A DNA stretch of 64,000 nucleotides from an uncultured Prevotella sp. (GCA_944319915.1 CALUEY010000001.1:1-64000); one strand, 5' to 3'. Positions 35,865-46,935 are shown, counted from the first letter of the stretch. The notes: generated by a model from the sequence alone, not told the origin. Numbers and translations: made by a program.

Positions 35865-38330
35865 ATGAAAAGAATTGCATTATCATTGGCATCCGTTGCG
35901 CTCGCCGCGGCAGGCGCACTGGCTCAAGAGCACAAGTTGTGGTACGACCGTCCCGCCATGACCTGGACGCAGGCCCTGCCTGTGGGCAACGGCCGCCTGG
36001 GCGGCATGGTGTTCGGCAATCCCGCCGTGGAGCGCGTGCAGCTCAACGAAGAGACCATCTGGGCAGGCCAGCCCAACTTCACGCTCAACCCTCGCGCCAA
36101 GGCGGCCCTGCCCCGGGTGCGCAAGCTCATCGCCGAGGGCAAGTACCGAGAGGCGCAGAACCTGGCCGACGCAGACATCATGCCGGGAGCCAACCGCAAC
36201 CACGGCATGCCCTACCAAACCTTCGGCGACCTCTACATAGCCATGCCCGGCCACGGCGAATACTCCGGATACCGCCGCGAGCTGAGCCTCGACTCGGCCC
36301 TCTCGGTGGTCACTTACACCGTGGGCGGGGTGCAGTACCGCCGCGAAACCATTGCCACGCTCGGCCAGGGCGACAACGTGGTGGCCGTGAGGCTCACGGC
36401 CTCCAAGCCCGGCATGATTACTTTCACGGCCAACCTCACATCGCCCCACCACGACGTGATAACCCGCTCCGACGGCGGCGATGTCACCTTGAGCGGCGTT
36501 ACGTCGCGCCATGAGAGCCTCAAGAGCCTCGTTAAGTTCCATGGACGCATGGCGGCCACTCTGCGCGGAGGCTCAATGACCACCGCCGGGGGAGTGCTCT
36601 CTGTGACCGGGGCCGACGAGGCCGTGGTCTACGTCAGCATCGCCACCAACGTGGTAAACTACCACGACGTTAGCGGCGACGAGGTGGCAAAGGCCCGCAC
36701 AGCCCTCCATGCCGCCATGCAGAAGGGCTATCAGGCTCTGCGCTCGGCCCACACGGGCGTGTTCACCGGCTACATGGGCCGCGTGAAGCTCAACCTCGGC
36801 CCCGACCGCTTCCCCAACGTGCCTACCGACCGACGCATCATAGACTTCGCCAAGACCGCCGACCCGTGGCTCGTCTCCACCTACTTCCAGTTTGGCCGCT
36901 ACCTGCTCATCTGCTCGTCGCAGCCGGGCACACAGCCCGCCACGCTCCAGGGAATATGGAACGACAAGATGCTGCCGTCGTGGGACAGCAAGTACACCAC
37001 CAACATAAACCTCGAAATGAACTACTGGCCGGCCGAGCCCACCAATCTAACTGAGCTCAACGGCCCGCTCTTCGACCTAATAGACGACCTCACCGTCACC
37101 GGCGCCCGCACGGCAAAGGAAATGTACGGGGCCGACGGCTGGGTGCTCCACCACAACACCGACATCTGGCGCGCCACGTGGCCCATCGACCGCGCCTCGG
37201 CCGGTATGTGGATGATGGGCGGAGCCTGGCTCTCGCGCCACATCTGGGAACACTACCTTTATACCGCGGACATAGGGTTCCTGAAGCACCATTGGCCTGC
37301 GATGCTGGGCGCGGCCACCTTCTTCGAGCAGACCATGGTGCGCGAGCCTAAGCACGGCTGGCTCGTGGTGAGCCCGTCGGTGTCGCCGGAGAACTCGCCC
37401 AAGGGCGGCGTGCCGCTCAACTGGGGCGTGACGATGGACAACCAGCTCCTCTTTGAGCTCTTCCACTCGGTGGCCGCCGCGGGCCAGGCCATCGACGCCG
37501 ACCCCGCCCAGTGGAAACGCTTCAGCGCGCTGGCCGACTCGCTCGCGCCCATGCAGATAGGCTCGTGGGGCCAGCTGCAGGAGTGGATGGAAGACTGGGA
37601 CAACCCCAATGACCACCACCGCCACGTGTCGCATCTCTATGGGCTCTACCCCGGCAGCCAGATATCGCCCTACCGCACGCCGGAGCTCTTCGCCGCCGCC
37701 CGCACCTCGCTTGAGCACCGCGGCGACGTGAGCACGGGCTGGTCGATGGGCTGGAAAGTCTGTTTCTGGGCGCGGCTGCTCGACGGCGACCACGCCATGA
37801 AGCTCATCACCGACCAGCTTACGCTCTCGCCAGACACATTCCTCGTGGTGGGCGACGTGCGCCAGCGCGGCGGCACATACCCCAATATGTTCGACGCCCA
37901 CCCGCCGTTCCAAATCGACGGCAACTTCGGCTGCACCGCCGGCATAGCCGAGATGCTGCTCCAGAGCCACGACGGCTTTGTCTACCTGCTGCCAGCCCTG
38001 CCCTCGGCATGGAGCGACGGCAGCGTGAGCGGCCTCGTGGCGCGCGGCGGCTTCGAGGTTAGTATGGAGTGGAAGCAGGGCCGCCTCGTCCGCGCCACCG
38101 TCACCTCGCGCCTCGGCGGCAACCTCAGGCTGCGCTCCGCCGTGCCGCTAAGGTGCAAGGGCATGGGCAAGGCGCGCGGCGACAACCCCAACCTGCTCTT
38201 CGCCCTGCCCGCCACGGCTGCCCCGCTGATAAACGAAAAGGCCGAGGTGGCCGCCACGGAGCTGCCCAAGACGTACCTCTACGACCTGCCCACGGAGGCC
38301 GGAAAGACCTACACCATAGTGGCAAGGTGA
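35865..38330 (+). CDS. GH95 glycosidase, first copy
   Basis: An 821-residue secreted protein (signal peptide 1-20). N-terminal beta domain begins [24 protein letters not shown], then an (alpha/alpha)6 barrel with [10 protein letters not shown], the probable acid Glu573 in [10 protein letters not shown], and the base-region [13 protein letters not shown] (Asp676, Asp685). GH95 includes 1,2-alpha-L-fucosidases and alpha-L-galactosidases; the latter act on rhamnogalacturonan II in Bacteroides. Substrate cannot be told by eye. First gene of a plus-strand set with a peptidase, GH140 and GH78. I found no consensus promoter directly upstream. Confidence 0.93.
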   Translation: MKRIALSLASVALAAAGALAQEHKLWYDRPAMTWTQALPVGNGRLGGMVFGNPAVERVQLNEETIWAGQPNFTLNPRAKAALPRVRKLIAEGKYREAQNLADADIMPGANRNHGMPYQTFGDLYIAMPGHGEYSGYRRELSLDSALSVVTYTVGGVQYRRETIATLGQGDNVVAVRLTASKPGMITFTANLTSPHHDVITRSDGGDVTLSGVTSRHESLKSLVKFHGRMAATLRGGSMTTAGGVLSVTGADEAVVYVSIATNVVNYHDVSGDEVAKARTALHAAMQKGYQALRSAHTGVFTGYMGRVKLNLGPDRFPNVPTDRRIIDFAKTADPWLVSTYFQFGRYLLICSSQPGTQPATLQGIWNDKMLPSWDSKYTTNINLEMNYWPAEPTNLTELNGPLFDLIDDLTVTGARTAKEMYGADGWVLHHNTDIWRATWPIDRASAGMWMMGGAWLSRHIWEHYLYTADIGFLKHHWPAMLGAATFFEQTMVREPKHGWLVVSPSVSPENSPKGGVPLNWGVTMDNQLLFELFHSVAAAGQAIDADPAQWKRFSALADSLAPMQIGSWGQLQEWMEDWDNPNDHHRHVSHLYGLYPGSQISPYRTPELFAAARTSLEHRGDVSTGWSMGWKVCFWARLLDGDHAMKLITDQLTLSPDTFLVVGDVRQRGGTYPNMFDAHPPFQIDGNFGCTAGIAEMLLQSHDGFVYLLPALPSAWSDGSVSGLVARGGFEVSMEWKQGRLVRATVTSRLGGNLRLRSAVPLRCKGMGKARGDNPNLLFALPATAAPLINEKAEVAATELPKTYLYDLPTEAGKTYTIVAR

Positions 38331-38389
38331 CCGCAGCTGATGGCACAAATGCAATAAACAAATAAACAATAGATAGCAACTCACAAATC

Positions 38390-39808
38390 ATGCGCAGTAC
38401 AATCATAGTTTCGCTTCTATTCCTCGCCTCCATGTGCGGCCCCTGGGCCGTGCAGGCATCCCGCCTTGGCCAGTCTGGTGAAGCCGTGGCCATTGCCAAA
38501 GGCCACTCGGCGGCAAACGCCATGGGGCGTAAGATTTCGCGCAAGCAGGCCCTCCGGGATATAGATTCGTTGATTTTTACCATCAGCGAGGTGCATCCCA
38601 ATATGTTTGCCGTGTGTGGGCAGGCGGACTTCTTCGCTGCGGCGGACGGCATCAGACAGCAGCTGGCCGACTCCGTCACCGTGACCGATTTCTACCGGCT
38701 GGCCGCTCCGCTCGTGGCCATGATAGGCGACGGGCACACCACGATGTGGTTTCCCTACGACGAGTACCGCGCCAATGGCCGCCCGAGGCTGCCACTGGCG
38801 GTGACCGTCCACCAGGACTCCACCATAATGGTAGATCATAGCGCAGAAGGCACTGTTCCGGCTGGCTCCGAACTGCTGTCCGTGAACGGCAGGAGCAGCC
38901 GCGAGATGGTGGCCGAGATGATGAGATACGTGAGCGGCGAGCGTTACTTCTACCGCACGGATCGCGTCAACGGCGACTTCTCCGCGCTCTTCGATATGCT
39001 CTATCACGCCGACAGCTACGCGGTGGAATACCGCCCTGAGGGCAGCACGGCGGTGCAGAAGGCCACGTTGGCCCCGGCAGAACAGGCAAGGCCGAAAAGC
39101 ACGGCGGCCAAGAAGCAGCCCCGCAAGCGGCCTGCCAACTATTCGTTCCGCCTGATGGATGATGGCCGCGTGGCCGTGATGGACTTCCGTTCGTTCAGCG
39201 ACCCGAAGCGGATGGGAGAGTTTGCCGACTCTATGTTCGCCACGCTGCGCCGCGAAGGCATACGCGACCTTATCATAGACGTGCGCAACAACGGCGGCGG
39301 CAATTCTGCAGTGGGCGACACCCTGCTGCGCTACATAGCACCGAAACCATTCAAACAGTTTGGCAAAAGCCTTGCGCGGGTAACGCCCACAACGAGGCGG
39401 CTTGGCAATCGTGGCGTACCCGCCCCGGGGTGGTACTACTACGCCGGTGCTGCCGCCAGCCCGATGGTGGAGCCCCGCACCACCGCCGAGGGCCACTACG
39501 ACGGTCGCGTGTGGCTGCTCGTGAGCCACCATACGTTCTCTTCGGCTTCCTCGTTCTCGTGGGCGTTTAAGTATTTCGGCATGGGTACGGTAGTAGGCGA
39601 GGAGACTGGAGGCATGAACGTGAGCTATGGCGACGTGCTCCGCTACCGCTTGCCCAACTCAGGGCTCAGCTGCTCCGTATCGTGGAAGCGCTTTTGGCAG
39701 TATGGGGCCGACGAGTCCGAAATCCACGGAACGCTGCCCGATGTGGCCGTTCCGCAGGCCGAAGCCCTCGATGCCGCCCTGCAACTCATAGAGAAATCGA
39801 GACCATAA
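38390..39808 (+). CDS. Secreted S41-family peptidase
   Basis: A 472-residue protein with a signal peptide (about 1-23). An N-terminal helical segment, a degenerate PDZ-like middle, then the S41 core: IRDLIIDVRNNGGGNSAVGD near 300 (the glycine-rich strand) and SHHTFSSASSFSWAFKYFG near 381-399, where Ser384/Ser385 is the likely nucleophile; VGEETGGMNVSYGD follows. These enzymes cleave proteins or peptides in the periplasm or at the surface. It lies within a carbohydrate cluster, 59 bases after GH95 and 29 before GH140, which is odd for a peptidase. Confidence 0.88.
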   Translation: MRSTIIVSLLFLASMCGPWAVQASRLGQSGEAVAIAKGHSAANAMGRKISRKQALRDIDSLIFTISEVHPNMFAVCGQADFFAAADGIRQQLADSVTVTDFYRLAAPLVAMIGDGHTTMWFPYDEYRANGRPRLPLAVTVHQDSTIMVDHSAEGTVPAGSELLSVNGRSSREMVAEMMRYVSGERYFYRTDRVNGDFSALFDMLYHADSYAVEYRPEGSTAVQKATLAPAEQARPKSTAAKKQPRKRPANYSFRLMDDGRVAVMDFRSFSDPKRMGEFADSMFATLRREGIRDLIIDVRNNGGGNSAVGDTLLRYIAPKPFKQFGKSLARVTPTTRRLGNRGVPAPGWYYYAGAAASPMVEPRTTAEGHYDGRVWLLVSHHTFSSASSFSWAFKYFGMGTVVGEETGGMNVSYGDVLRYRLPNSGLSCSVSWKRFWQYGADESEIHGTLPDVAVPQAEALDAALQLIEKSRP

Positions 39809-39837
39809 AAATTCTAACCGGATAAAAAATAACCGAA

Positions 39838-41292
39838 ATGAGAAAGACATTTGTCCTTATGTCCCTGGCTCTCCTCGCTGTCTGCGTCGGGGCAGTGGCG
39901 GCAGGGAAAAAGGCCGACCCTGTGGGGCGGCTCGCAGTCTCGGCCGACGGCCGCTTTCTCCAGTATGCCGACGGCCGGCCTTTCTTCTGGCTCGGCGACA
40001 CGGGCTGGCTGCTGCCCGAGCGGCTCGACCGCGACGAGGCGGCTTATTATCTCGACCGCCTGGCCGCCGCCGGCTACAACGTGGTGCAGGTGCAGGTGAT
40101 AAACGCCATCCCCGCTTTCAACGCCTACGGGCAGATGTCCATGCCGAGCGGCTTCAACTTCGAGGGCATCGACCGCCCCGGGGTGTACGGCTACTGGGAT
40201 CACATGGACTACATCATCGACCAGGCAGCGCGCCGCGGCATCTACGTGGGCATGGTCTGCATATGGGGAGGCATGGTGAAGGCGGGGCTGATGGACGCCG
40301 ACGAGGCCCGGGCCTACGGCAAGTTCCTGGCCGGGCGCTACAAGGACAAGAAGAACATGGTGTGGATAATGGGCGGCGACATACAGGGCGACATACACCC
40401 GGAGGTGTGGGACGCCCTGGCCACCACCATAAAGCAGATAGACAAGAACCACCTCATGACCTACCACCCGCGCGGCCGCTACACCTCGGCGCGGTGGTTC
40501 AACGACCGCCAGTGGCTCGACTTCAACATGTTCCAGAGCGGCCACCGTCGCTACGGCCAGCGCATGGGCAACAAGGATTACCCTATACCCGACGGCACCG
40601 AGGAGGACAACTGGATGTACGTTGACTCTGCCTGGAAGTACAAGCCGATAAAGCCCGTGCTCGACGCTGAGCCGAGCTACGAGGACATTCCGCAGGGGCT
40701 GCACGACGGCGACGAGCCGCGCTGGCAGGCCGCCGACGTGCGCCGCTATGCCTACTGGTCGGTGTTCGCAGGCTCGTGCGGCCACACCTACGGCCACAAC
40801 GCCATCATGCAGTTCGTGCGCCCCGGCGTGGGCGGGGCCTACTTTGCCGACGGCGAGCGCAAGCCGTGGTACAAGGCGCTCGACGACCCCGGCTTCAACC
40901 AGATGCGCTACCTCAAGCAGCTCATGCTCACCATGCCTTACTTCAGCCGCCGGCCCGACCAAAGCATCGTCCTGGGCAACGGCACCCGCTACGAACGGCT
41001 GGCCGCCACGCGCGGCGACGGCTACCTGATGGTGTACAACTACACGGGCCGCGAGATGCGCATAGACCTCTCGAAGACCGGCGCGGAGCGCAACCGCGTT
41101 TGGTGGATGGACGCCGCCACGGGCCGCCTCACGTACCTTGGCGAGCATGACGGCGGCGTGCGCACCTTCCGTTACCACGGCCAGGGCGACGGCGTGCTCA
41201 TCGCCATCGACGCCGCCAAGGACTACATCAGGCAGGGCCAGGCATCCATCATGCCTGACGAGGCAGCCGAGGAGAAAAACCGCACGGAATAG
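39838..41292 (+). CDS. GH140-type glycosidase, probable apiosidase
   Basis: A 484-residue secreted protein (signal peptide about 1-22). The DUF4038-type TIM barrel opens PFFWLGDTGWLLPERLDRDEA. Candidate catalytic residues are Asp181 in IMGGDIQ and Glu278 in LDAEPSYED; their spacing of 97 matches that of the residues I recall for the founding apiosidase BT1012. A small beta C-terminal domain (about 375-470) holds YNYTGREMRIDLSKTGAERNR compressed. GH140 releases apiose from rhamnogalacturonan II. Placed between the peptidase and the GH78 fusion. Confidence 0.85.
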   Translation: MRKTFVLMSLALLAVCVGAVAAGKKADPVGRLAVSADGRFLQYADGRPFFWLGDTGWLLPERLDRDEAAYYLDRLAAAGYNVVQVQVINAIPAFNAYGQMSMPSGFNFEGIDRPGVYGYWDHMDYIIDQAARRGIYVGMVCIWGGMVKAGLMDADEARAYGKFLAGRYKDKKNMVWIMGGDIQGDIHPEVWDALATTIKQIDKNHLMTYHPRGRYTSARWFNDRQWLDFNMFQSGHRRYGQRMGNKDYPIPDGTEEDNWMYVDSAWKYKPIKPVLDAEPSYEDIPQGLHDGDEPRWQAADVRRYAYWSVFAGSCGHTYGHNAIMQFVRPGVGGAYFADGERKPWYKALDDPGFNQMRYLKQLMLTMPYFSRRPDQSIVLGNGTRYERLAATRGDGYLMVYNYTGREMRIDLSKTGAERNRVWWMDAATGRLTYLGEHDGGVRTFRYHGQGDGVLIAIDAAKDYIRQGQASIMPDEAAEEKNRTE

Positions 41293-41337
41293 GGCAAGGC
41301 CCGGCTGAATGCCGCAAACCATAAAACAGACTGAACC

Positions 41338-44300
41338 ATGAAACTTAGACTACTGCTCCTGGCCGTGCTCCTGCCCCTCGTGTCGGCGGCCAAGGTAAGT
41401 GTGACGGGGCTGCTCACCGAGGGCCTCGACAGTCCGCTTGCCCTCGACACCGACCGCCCGCGATTCTCGTGGAAAACCGTTTCCGACGAGCAAGGCATCA
41501 TGCAGACTGCCTACGAGATAGAGGTGGCCACCTCTGTAGGGCGGCTCGAAAGCGGCCAGGCCGACCTCTGGCGCTCGGGCCGCGTGGAGTCTGCCCGCCA
41601 GCTGTGGGTGGCCTACGGCGGCAAGCAGCTGCGCAGCGGCATCCGTGCCTGCTGGCGCGTGAGGGTTACCACCAACCGAGGCACCACCGGGTGGAGCCGC
41701 CCGCAGGAGTTTGGCATAGGATTGACAGGCGAGACCGACTGGCGTGGCCGCTGGATAGGGCTCGAACGGCTCTTGCCCGGCGAGCGGCGCGGCCTGCGCA
41801 CGCGCCTCGCCGCCCGCTACCTAAGGCGCGAGTTCCGCCTTCAGGGCAAGCCCGTAAGGTGCGCCACGGCCTACGTGGCCGGCCTTGGCCTCTACCGCCT
41901 GTTCATTAACGGGCGCGAGGTGGGCGCGGCCGACGTGCTCAAGCCCGTGCCGAGCGACTACCGCCGCACCGTTTATTACAACGCCTACGACGTTACGCCC
42001 ATGCTCGACACGCTCACCGCCGTGGGCATAGTGCTGGGCAACGGGCGCTACTTCCCCATGCGGCAGGACAAGCCCTGGAAGACGCCCGTGTTCGGCCTGC
42101 CAGCCTGCCGCATCAACATAATAGTGGAATATGCCGACGGGCGCACCCAGAGGCTCGTCACCGACGAGTCGTGGCGCATTACCGCCAGCGGCCCCATCCG
42201 CGCCAACAATGAGTACGACGGCGAGGAGTACGACGCCCGCATGGAGCTTGAGGGCTGGACGCGCCCCGGCTTCGACGACTCAGCATGGCTCCCCGCCTGT
42301 CGCGCCGCCATCCCTTACGGCACGCTGCGCGGCCAGGTGACGCCCGCCATGGAGGCCCGCCCCGTGGGCAAGGCGCGCTCTGCCGTGCGCCGCGCCGGCG
42401 GGCTCGTGCTCGACTTCGGGCAGAACATGGCCGGGTGGGTGGCCTTCGAGCCGCGCGGCAGGGCGGGCGACACCATCCGCCTGCGCTACGCCGAGAGGCT
42501 CAACCCCGACGGGACGCTCTATACCGAAAACCTGCGCGACGCCCTCTCCACCGACGTCTACGTGTGCTCGGGCCGCGAGCAGGGGCAGTGGCAGCCGTCG
42601 TTCGTCTACCATGGCTTCCGCTACGTGGAGGTGACCGGCATGGAGGATGCCCGCGCCGACGACTTCACGGCCATGCTCGTGGCCGACAGGATGGAGCGCG
42701 CGGGCGAGTTCAGCTGCTCCGACAGTACGCTTACGCAGCTCGTGGAGGCCGCCCGCTGGGGCCTGGCCAGCAACTACAAGGGCATGCCCGTAGACTGCCC
42801 GCAGCGCAACGAGCGCCAGCCCTGGCTCGGCGACCGCACCGCCGGGGTGATGGGCGAGCCGTGGCTCTTCGGCTGTGGCAGGCTCTACGCCAAGTGGGTG
42901 CGCGACATCTGCGAGGCGCAGCGCGAGGATGGGTGCATCCCCGACGTGGCACCCGCCTTCTGGAACTACTACACCGACGACGTTACCTGGCCCGCCGCGC
43001 TGCCCATGGCCTGCGACATGCTCCTCACGCGCTACGCCGACACGCTGCCCGTGCGCTGGGCCTATCCTGCCATGGCGCGCTGGATGCGCCACATCACGGC
43101 CACCTACAGCCGCGACGGGCTGATAACCAAGGACAAGTATGGCGACTGGTGCGTGCCGCCGGAGTCGCCTAAGCTCATCCACAGCCAGGACCCCGCCCGC
43201 AAGACCGACGGCACCCTCATAGCCACGGCCTACACAGTGCGCTGCCTCGCCCTGCTGGAGAAGTTTGCCTCGCTGCTGGGCCGCTGGGCCGACATCGCCG
43301 AGTGGCGCAGCTGCCGCGAGGCCATGGCCGAGGCGTTCAACCGCCGTTTCCTCACCGTGCGCCGCGGCACGTCGCCCGCGCCGGGCCATGCGCTCTATCC
43401 CGACAGCGTGTTCTATGGCAACAACACGGCCACGGCCAACATCCTGCCGCTGGCCTTCGGCATTGCGCCCGACAGCCTGCGCCCCGAGATAACCAAGAAC
43501 CTGGTGGAAAACATCATAATGAAGAACAGCGGCCACGTGCCGAGCGGCGTGATAGGCACGTCGTGGCTGCTCACCACGCTGACCGACAACGGCTTTGCCG
43601 ACGTGGCCTGCCTGCTTGCCACCAACCGCTCGTACCCCTCGTGGGGCTACATGCTCGACCACGGGGCAACCACCATCTGGGAACTGTGGAACGGCGACAC
43701 GGCCAGTCCCAAGATGAACAGCGGCAACCACGTGATGCTGCTCGGCGACCTGCTGCAGTGGTGCTTCGGCCGCCTGGCGGGCATCAACGTGGCTGGCAAC
43801 GGCGGATGTGCAGCGGAAAACCGTGGTGGCACGGCGGGCGGCAATGGTGGAGCCGGGGCATCGGCAAAGGCCGATTTCCAGTTCAAGATACTCGATTCAC
43901 AGTTGATAGACAGTGTTTCGGCTATCTACGAGTCGCCTTACGGGCGGGTGGCGAGCAGCTGGCGCAAGACCCTGCAGCGGCTCGACTGGACTGTGGAGGT
44001 GCCTTGCAACACCGTGGCCGACGTGTGCCTGCCCGGCGGCGAGGTGAGGCGCGTAGGCTCGGGCCGCCACCATTTCAGCCTCAGCCTGCCCACGGCCCAT
44101 CCCGCCATAGTTAAGGACGAGTTCCTGTACACCTCGGCCCCGTTCCCGCAGTGCCACGCGTCTACCATCGTTGAGACCAGCGGCGGCGACCTCGTGGCGG
44201 CCTATTTCGGCGGGAAGCACGAGCGCAACCCCGACGTTTGCATCTATGTGAGCCGCAAGGAAAAAGGCTCCTCCACGTGGAGCGAACCCGTGCTGGCCGG

Positions 44301-45231
44301 CGACGGCGTGTTTGCCCTCGGCACAGCCGACGCGCTGCTGGCCGGAATAAACGACTCCACGACCGATGCCTCGGCCGGCCCCGTGCTGCCCTACCACCGC
44401 GGTGGCCGGCTGAAGCGCAAGGCTTGCTGGAACCCCGTGCTCTTCGAGATGCCCGGCGGCGAGCTTTGGCTCTTCTACAAGATAGGCCTGCGCGTGGCCG
44501 ACTGGACGGGATGGGTGGTCAAATCGCGCGACGGCGGGCGCACGTGGGGCCGCCGCGAGCCTCTGCCCAAGGGCTTCCTCGGCCCGGTGAAGAACAAGCC
44601 TGAGATGGTGGGCGGCCTGCTCGTATGCCCGTCGAGCACCGAAACGGGCGGCTGGAAGCTCCACTTTGAGCTTTACGACCCCAAGAGCGGCCAGTGGACC
44701 TACGTAGGCCCGATAGCCGCCGGGCTCGCCCCGCGCACCGAAGACACCACCGACGTGAAGCCCATCGACTGCATACAGCCCTCCATCCTGCGCCTGGCGG
44801 ACGGGCGGCTCAAGGTGCTCTGCCGCACGCGCAACGGCAGGCTGGCCACCTCCGAGAGCCGCGACGGGGGCCGCACGTGGAGCCGTGTGACGCTGACAAG
44901 CCTGCCCAACAACCAGTCGGGCACCGACGCCGTGACCCTGGCCGACGGCAGCCACGCCCTGACATACAACGACTTTGCCACCCTGCCCGGCACCAAGAAA
45001 GGGCCGCGCACACCGCTCAGCCTCGCCGTGAGCCGCGACGGGGAGCACTGGCGCCGCGTGCTCACGCTCGAGGACAGCCCCGTAAGCCAGTATTCTTACC
45101 CCGCCATAATCCAAGGGCGCGACGGAATGCTGCACTGCGTCTACACATGGCGTCGCCAGCGCGTGGCCTACAAGTGCATCGACCCCGCCAAGCTGGGGCG
45201 CGGCACCAACGCCGCCGTCGGCGCGATGTGA
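41338..45231 (+). CDS. GH78 alpha-L-rhamnosidase fused to a sialidase-like propeller
   Basis: A 1297-residue secreted protein (signal peptide about 1-18). N-terminal and concanavalin-like GH78 domains lead to the (alpha/alpha)6 barrel with acid Glu492 in DCPQRNERQPWLGD and base Glu782 in TIWELWNG. A Gly/Ala-rich linker (about 820-850) and the GH78 C-terminal domain follow. From about 922 a second catalytic-type module begins: CHASTIVETSGGDLVAAYFGG, with Asp boxes SRDGGRTW at 1063-1070 and 1174-1181 and a degenerate one at 1232-1238. This is a sialidase-superfamily beta-propeller; it may be a hydrolase or a lyase. The frame is intact, so this is a true fusion. Confidence 0.92.
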   Translation: MKLRLLLLAVLLPLVSAAKVSVTGLLTEGLDSPLALDTDRPRFSWKTVSDEQGIMQTAYEIEVATSVGRLESGQADLWRSGRVESARQLWVAYGGKQLRSGIRACWRVRVTTNRGTTGWSRPQEFGIGLTGETDWRGRWIGLERLLPGERRGLRTRLAARYLRREFRLQGKPVRCATAYVAGLGLYRLFINGREVGAADVLKPVPSDYRRTVYYNAYDVTPMLDTLTAVGIVLGNGRYFPMRQDKPWKTPVFGLPACRINIIVEYADGRTQRLVTDESWRITASGPIRANNEYDGEEYDARMELEGWTRPGFDDSAWLPACRAAIPYGTLRGQVTPAMEARPVGKARSAVRRAGGLVLDFGQNMAGWVAFEPRGRAGDTIRLRYAERLNPDGTLYTENLRDALSTDVYVCSGREQGQWQPSFVYHGFRYVEVTGMEDARADDFTAMLVADRMERAGEFSCSDSTLTQLVEAARWGLASNYKGMPVDCPQRNERQPWLGDRTAGVMGEPWLFGCGRLYAKWVRDICEAQREDGCIPDVAPAFWNYYTDDVTWPAALPMACDMLLTRYADTLPVRWAYPAMARWMRHITATYSRDGLITKDKYGDWCVPPESPKLIHSQDPARKTDGTLIATAYTVRCLALLEKFASLLGRWADIAEWRSCREAMAEAFNRRFLTVRRGTSPAPGHALYPDSVFYGNNTATANILPLAFGIAPDSLRPEITKNLVENIIMKNSGHVPSGVIGTSWLLTTLTDNGFADVACLLATNRSYPSWGYMLDHGATTIWELWNGDTASPKMNSGNHVMLLGDLLQWCFGRLAGINVAGNGGCAAENRGGTAGGNGGAGASAKADFQFKILDSQLIDSVSAIYESPYGRVASSWRKTLQRLDWTVEVPCNTVADVCLPGGEVRRVGSGRHHFSLSLPTAHPAIVKDEFLYTSAPFPQCHASTIVETSGGDLVAAYFGGKHERNPDVCIYVSRKEKGSSTWSEPVLAGDGVFALGTADALLAGINDSTTDASAGPVLPYHRGGRLKRKACWNPVLFEMPGGELWLFYKIGLRVADWTGWVVKSRDGGRTWGRREPLPKGFLGPVKNKPEMVGGLLVCPSSTETGGWKLHFELYDPKSGQWTYVGPIAAGLAPRTEDTTDVKPIDCIQPSILRLADGRLKVLCRTRNGRLATSESRDGGRTWSRVTLTSLPNNQSGTDAVTLADGSHALTYNDFATLPGTKKGPRTPLSLAVSRDGEHWRRVLTLEDSPVSQYSYPAIIQGRDGMLHCVYTWRRQRVAYKCIDPAKLGRGTNAAVGAM

Positions 45232-45394
45232 GTCGGCGCAGCCTATGCAAAGGCACCGCTGGGGCGGCCTTGGCCACGAACCAATGCCGCTCCGGGGGGT
45301 GGCTTTCCTTTGCTTGTTGCCCCCTGCATTGTCGGCGTGGGCGGCTCCAAGGCGCGGTTGGATGCGGCCGCGATTCATTTTTCATGTGAAAAGC
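45232..45394. other. Gap between the sugar cluster and suf operon
   Basis: About 160 bases with no supported gene. It contains GC-rich partial inverted repeats but no clean terminator hairpin that I can define. Confidence 0.5.
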
Positions 45395-45425
45395 TTGTAC
45401 GTAGGTAGTGTTTTTTGTAACTTTG
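45395..45425 (+). promoter_or_regulatory. suf operon promoter
   Basis: TTG 45395-45397 and TAACTTTG 45418-45425, 20 bases apart. The sufB ATG at 45481 follows after about 55 bases. No iron- or redox-responsive operator could be identified by eye. Confidence 0.8.
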
Positions 45426-45480
45426 CAAACCGTATGGGCCTGTGCCGCCATGCATGGGCGCAGGCAAGGACAGATTGCAG

Positions 45481-46935
45481 ATGGAGACAACAGACATTAA
45501 GCAGAATGAGTTTGTGCGTCAGGTGGCCGAGCAGAAATATGAGTACGGCTTCACCACCGACGTGCACACCGAGATAATAGACAAGGGCCTGGATGAGGGC
45601 GTCGTGCGTCTCATATCGCAGAAGAAAGGCGAGCCGGAGTGGATGCTCGACTTCCGCCTGGAGGCTTTCCGCCACTGGCAGGCCATGGAGCAGCCTGCGT
45701 GGGGCCATGTCCATGTGCCGGAGATTGACTATCAGGGCATTTCTTATTATGCCGACCCATTGGCGAAGAAGGAAGAGGGCAAGAAGGAAATCGACCCCGA
45801 GCTGATGAAGACGTTCGACAAGCTGGGCATCCCCCTTGAGGAGCGCCTGGCCTTGAGCGGCGTGGCCGTGGATGCGATAATGGATTCCGTATCGGTAAAG
45901 ACAACGTTCAAGGAAAAGCTGGCCGAGAAAGGCATCGTGTTCTGCTCCATCGGCGACGCCATAAAGCTCCACCCCGACCTCGTGCGCCGCTACCTCGGCA
46001 CCGTGGTGCCGTATCGCGACAACTTCTTTGCCGCCCTCAACAGCGCAGTGTTCAGCGACGGGTCGTTCGTCTACATCCCCAAGGGGGTGCGCTGCCCCAT
46101 GGAGCTTAGCTCGTATTTCCGCATCAACGCCCGCAACACGGGGCAGTTTGAGCGCACTCTCATCGTGGCCGACGACGACTCCTACGTGTCTTACCTTGAG
46201 GGATGCACAGCCCCGATGCGCGATGAGAACCAGCTCCACGCCGCCGTGGTGGAGATAGTGGTGATGGACAGGGCCGAGGTGAAGTACTCTACCGTGCAGA
46301 ACTGGTATCCCGGCGACGAGCAGGGGCGCGGCGGCGTGCTCAACCTCGTCACCAAGCGCGGCGAACTGCGCGGCGAGGGAAGCAAGCTCTCGTGGACGCA
46401 GGTTGAGACTGGCTCGGCCATCACCTGGAAGTATCCGTCGTGCGTGCTGCGCGGCGACAACTCAGTGGCTGAGTTCTACAGCGTGGCCCTTACCAACAAC
46501 CACCAAGAGGCCGACACCGGCACGAAGATGATTCACCTCGGGCGGAACACCAAGAGCACCATCATAAGCAAGGGCATCTCGGCAGGCAAGAGCCAGAACT
46601 CTTACCGCGGGCTGGTGCGCGTGGCCCCCGGGGCCGACGGCGCGCGCAACTACTCATCGTGCGACTCTCTGCTGCTTGGCAGCGATTGCGGCGCCCACAC
46701 GTTCCCTTATATGGACATACACAACGACACCGCAGTGGTGGAGCACGAGGCCACCACGAGCAAGATAAGCGAGGAACAGCTCTTCTACTGCAACCAGCGC
46801 GGCATCCCCACGGAGCAGGCCGTTGGCCTCATCGTCAACGGCTATGCCAAGGAAGTGCTCCAGAAGTTGCCCATGGAGTTCGCCGTAGAGGCGCAGAAGC
46901 TGCTCAGCGTCTCGCTCGAAGGCACCGTGGGATGA
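45481..46935 (+). CDS. sufB: Fe-S cluster scaffold subunit SufB
   Basis: A 484-residue protein, normal length, starting [11 protein letters not shown]; the ATG 39 bases upstream adds a non-conserved peptide. Conserved segments include [27 protein letters not shown] compressed near 180-205, the beta-helix core with [15 protein letters not shown], and [18 protein letters not shown] near 395 containing the conserved cysteines. It forms SufBC2D, the scaffold on which clusters are built. First gene of sufBCDS. Confidence 0.97.
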   Translation: METTDIKQNEFVRQVAEQKYEYGFTTDVHTEIIDKGLDEGVVRLISQKKGEPEWMLDFRLEAFRHWQAMEQPAWGHVHVPEIDYQGISYYADPLAKKEEGKKEIDPELMKTFDKLGIPLEERLALSGVAVDAIMDSVSVKTTFKEKLAEKGIVFCSIGDAIKLHPDLVRRYLGTVVPYRDNFFAALNSAVFSDGSFVYIPKGVRCPMELSSYFRINARNTGQFERTLIVADDDSYVSYLEGCTAPMRDENQLHAAVVEIVVMDRAEVKYSTVQNWYPGDEQGRGGVLNLVTKRGELRGEGSKLSWTQVETGSAITWKYPSCVLRGDNSVAEFYSVALTNNHQEADTGTKMIHLGRNTKSTIISKGISAGKSQNSYRGLVRVAPGADGARNYSSCDSLLLGSDCGAHTFPYMDIHNDTAVVEHEATTSKISEEQLFYCNQRGIPTEQAVGLIVNGYAKEVLQKLPMEFAVEAQKLLSVSLEGTVG

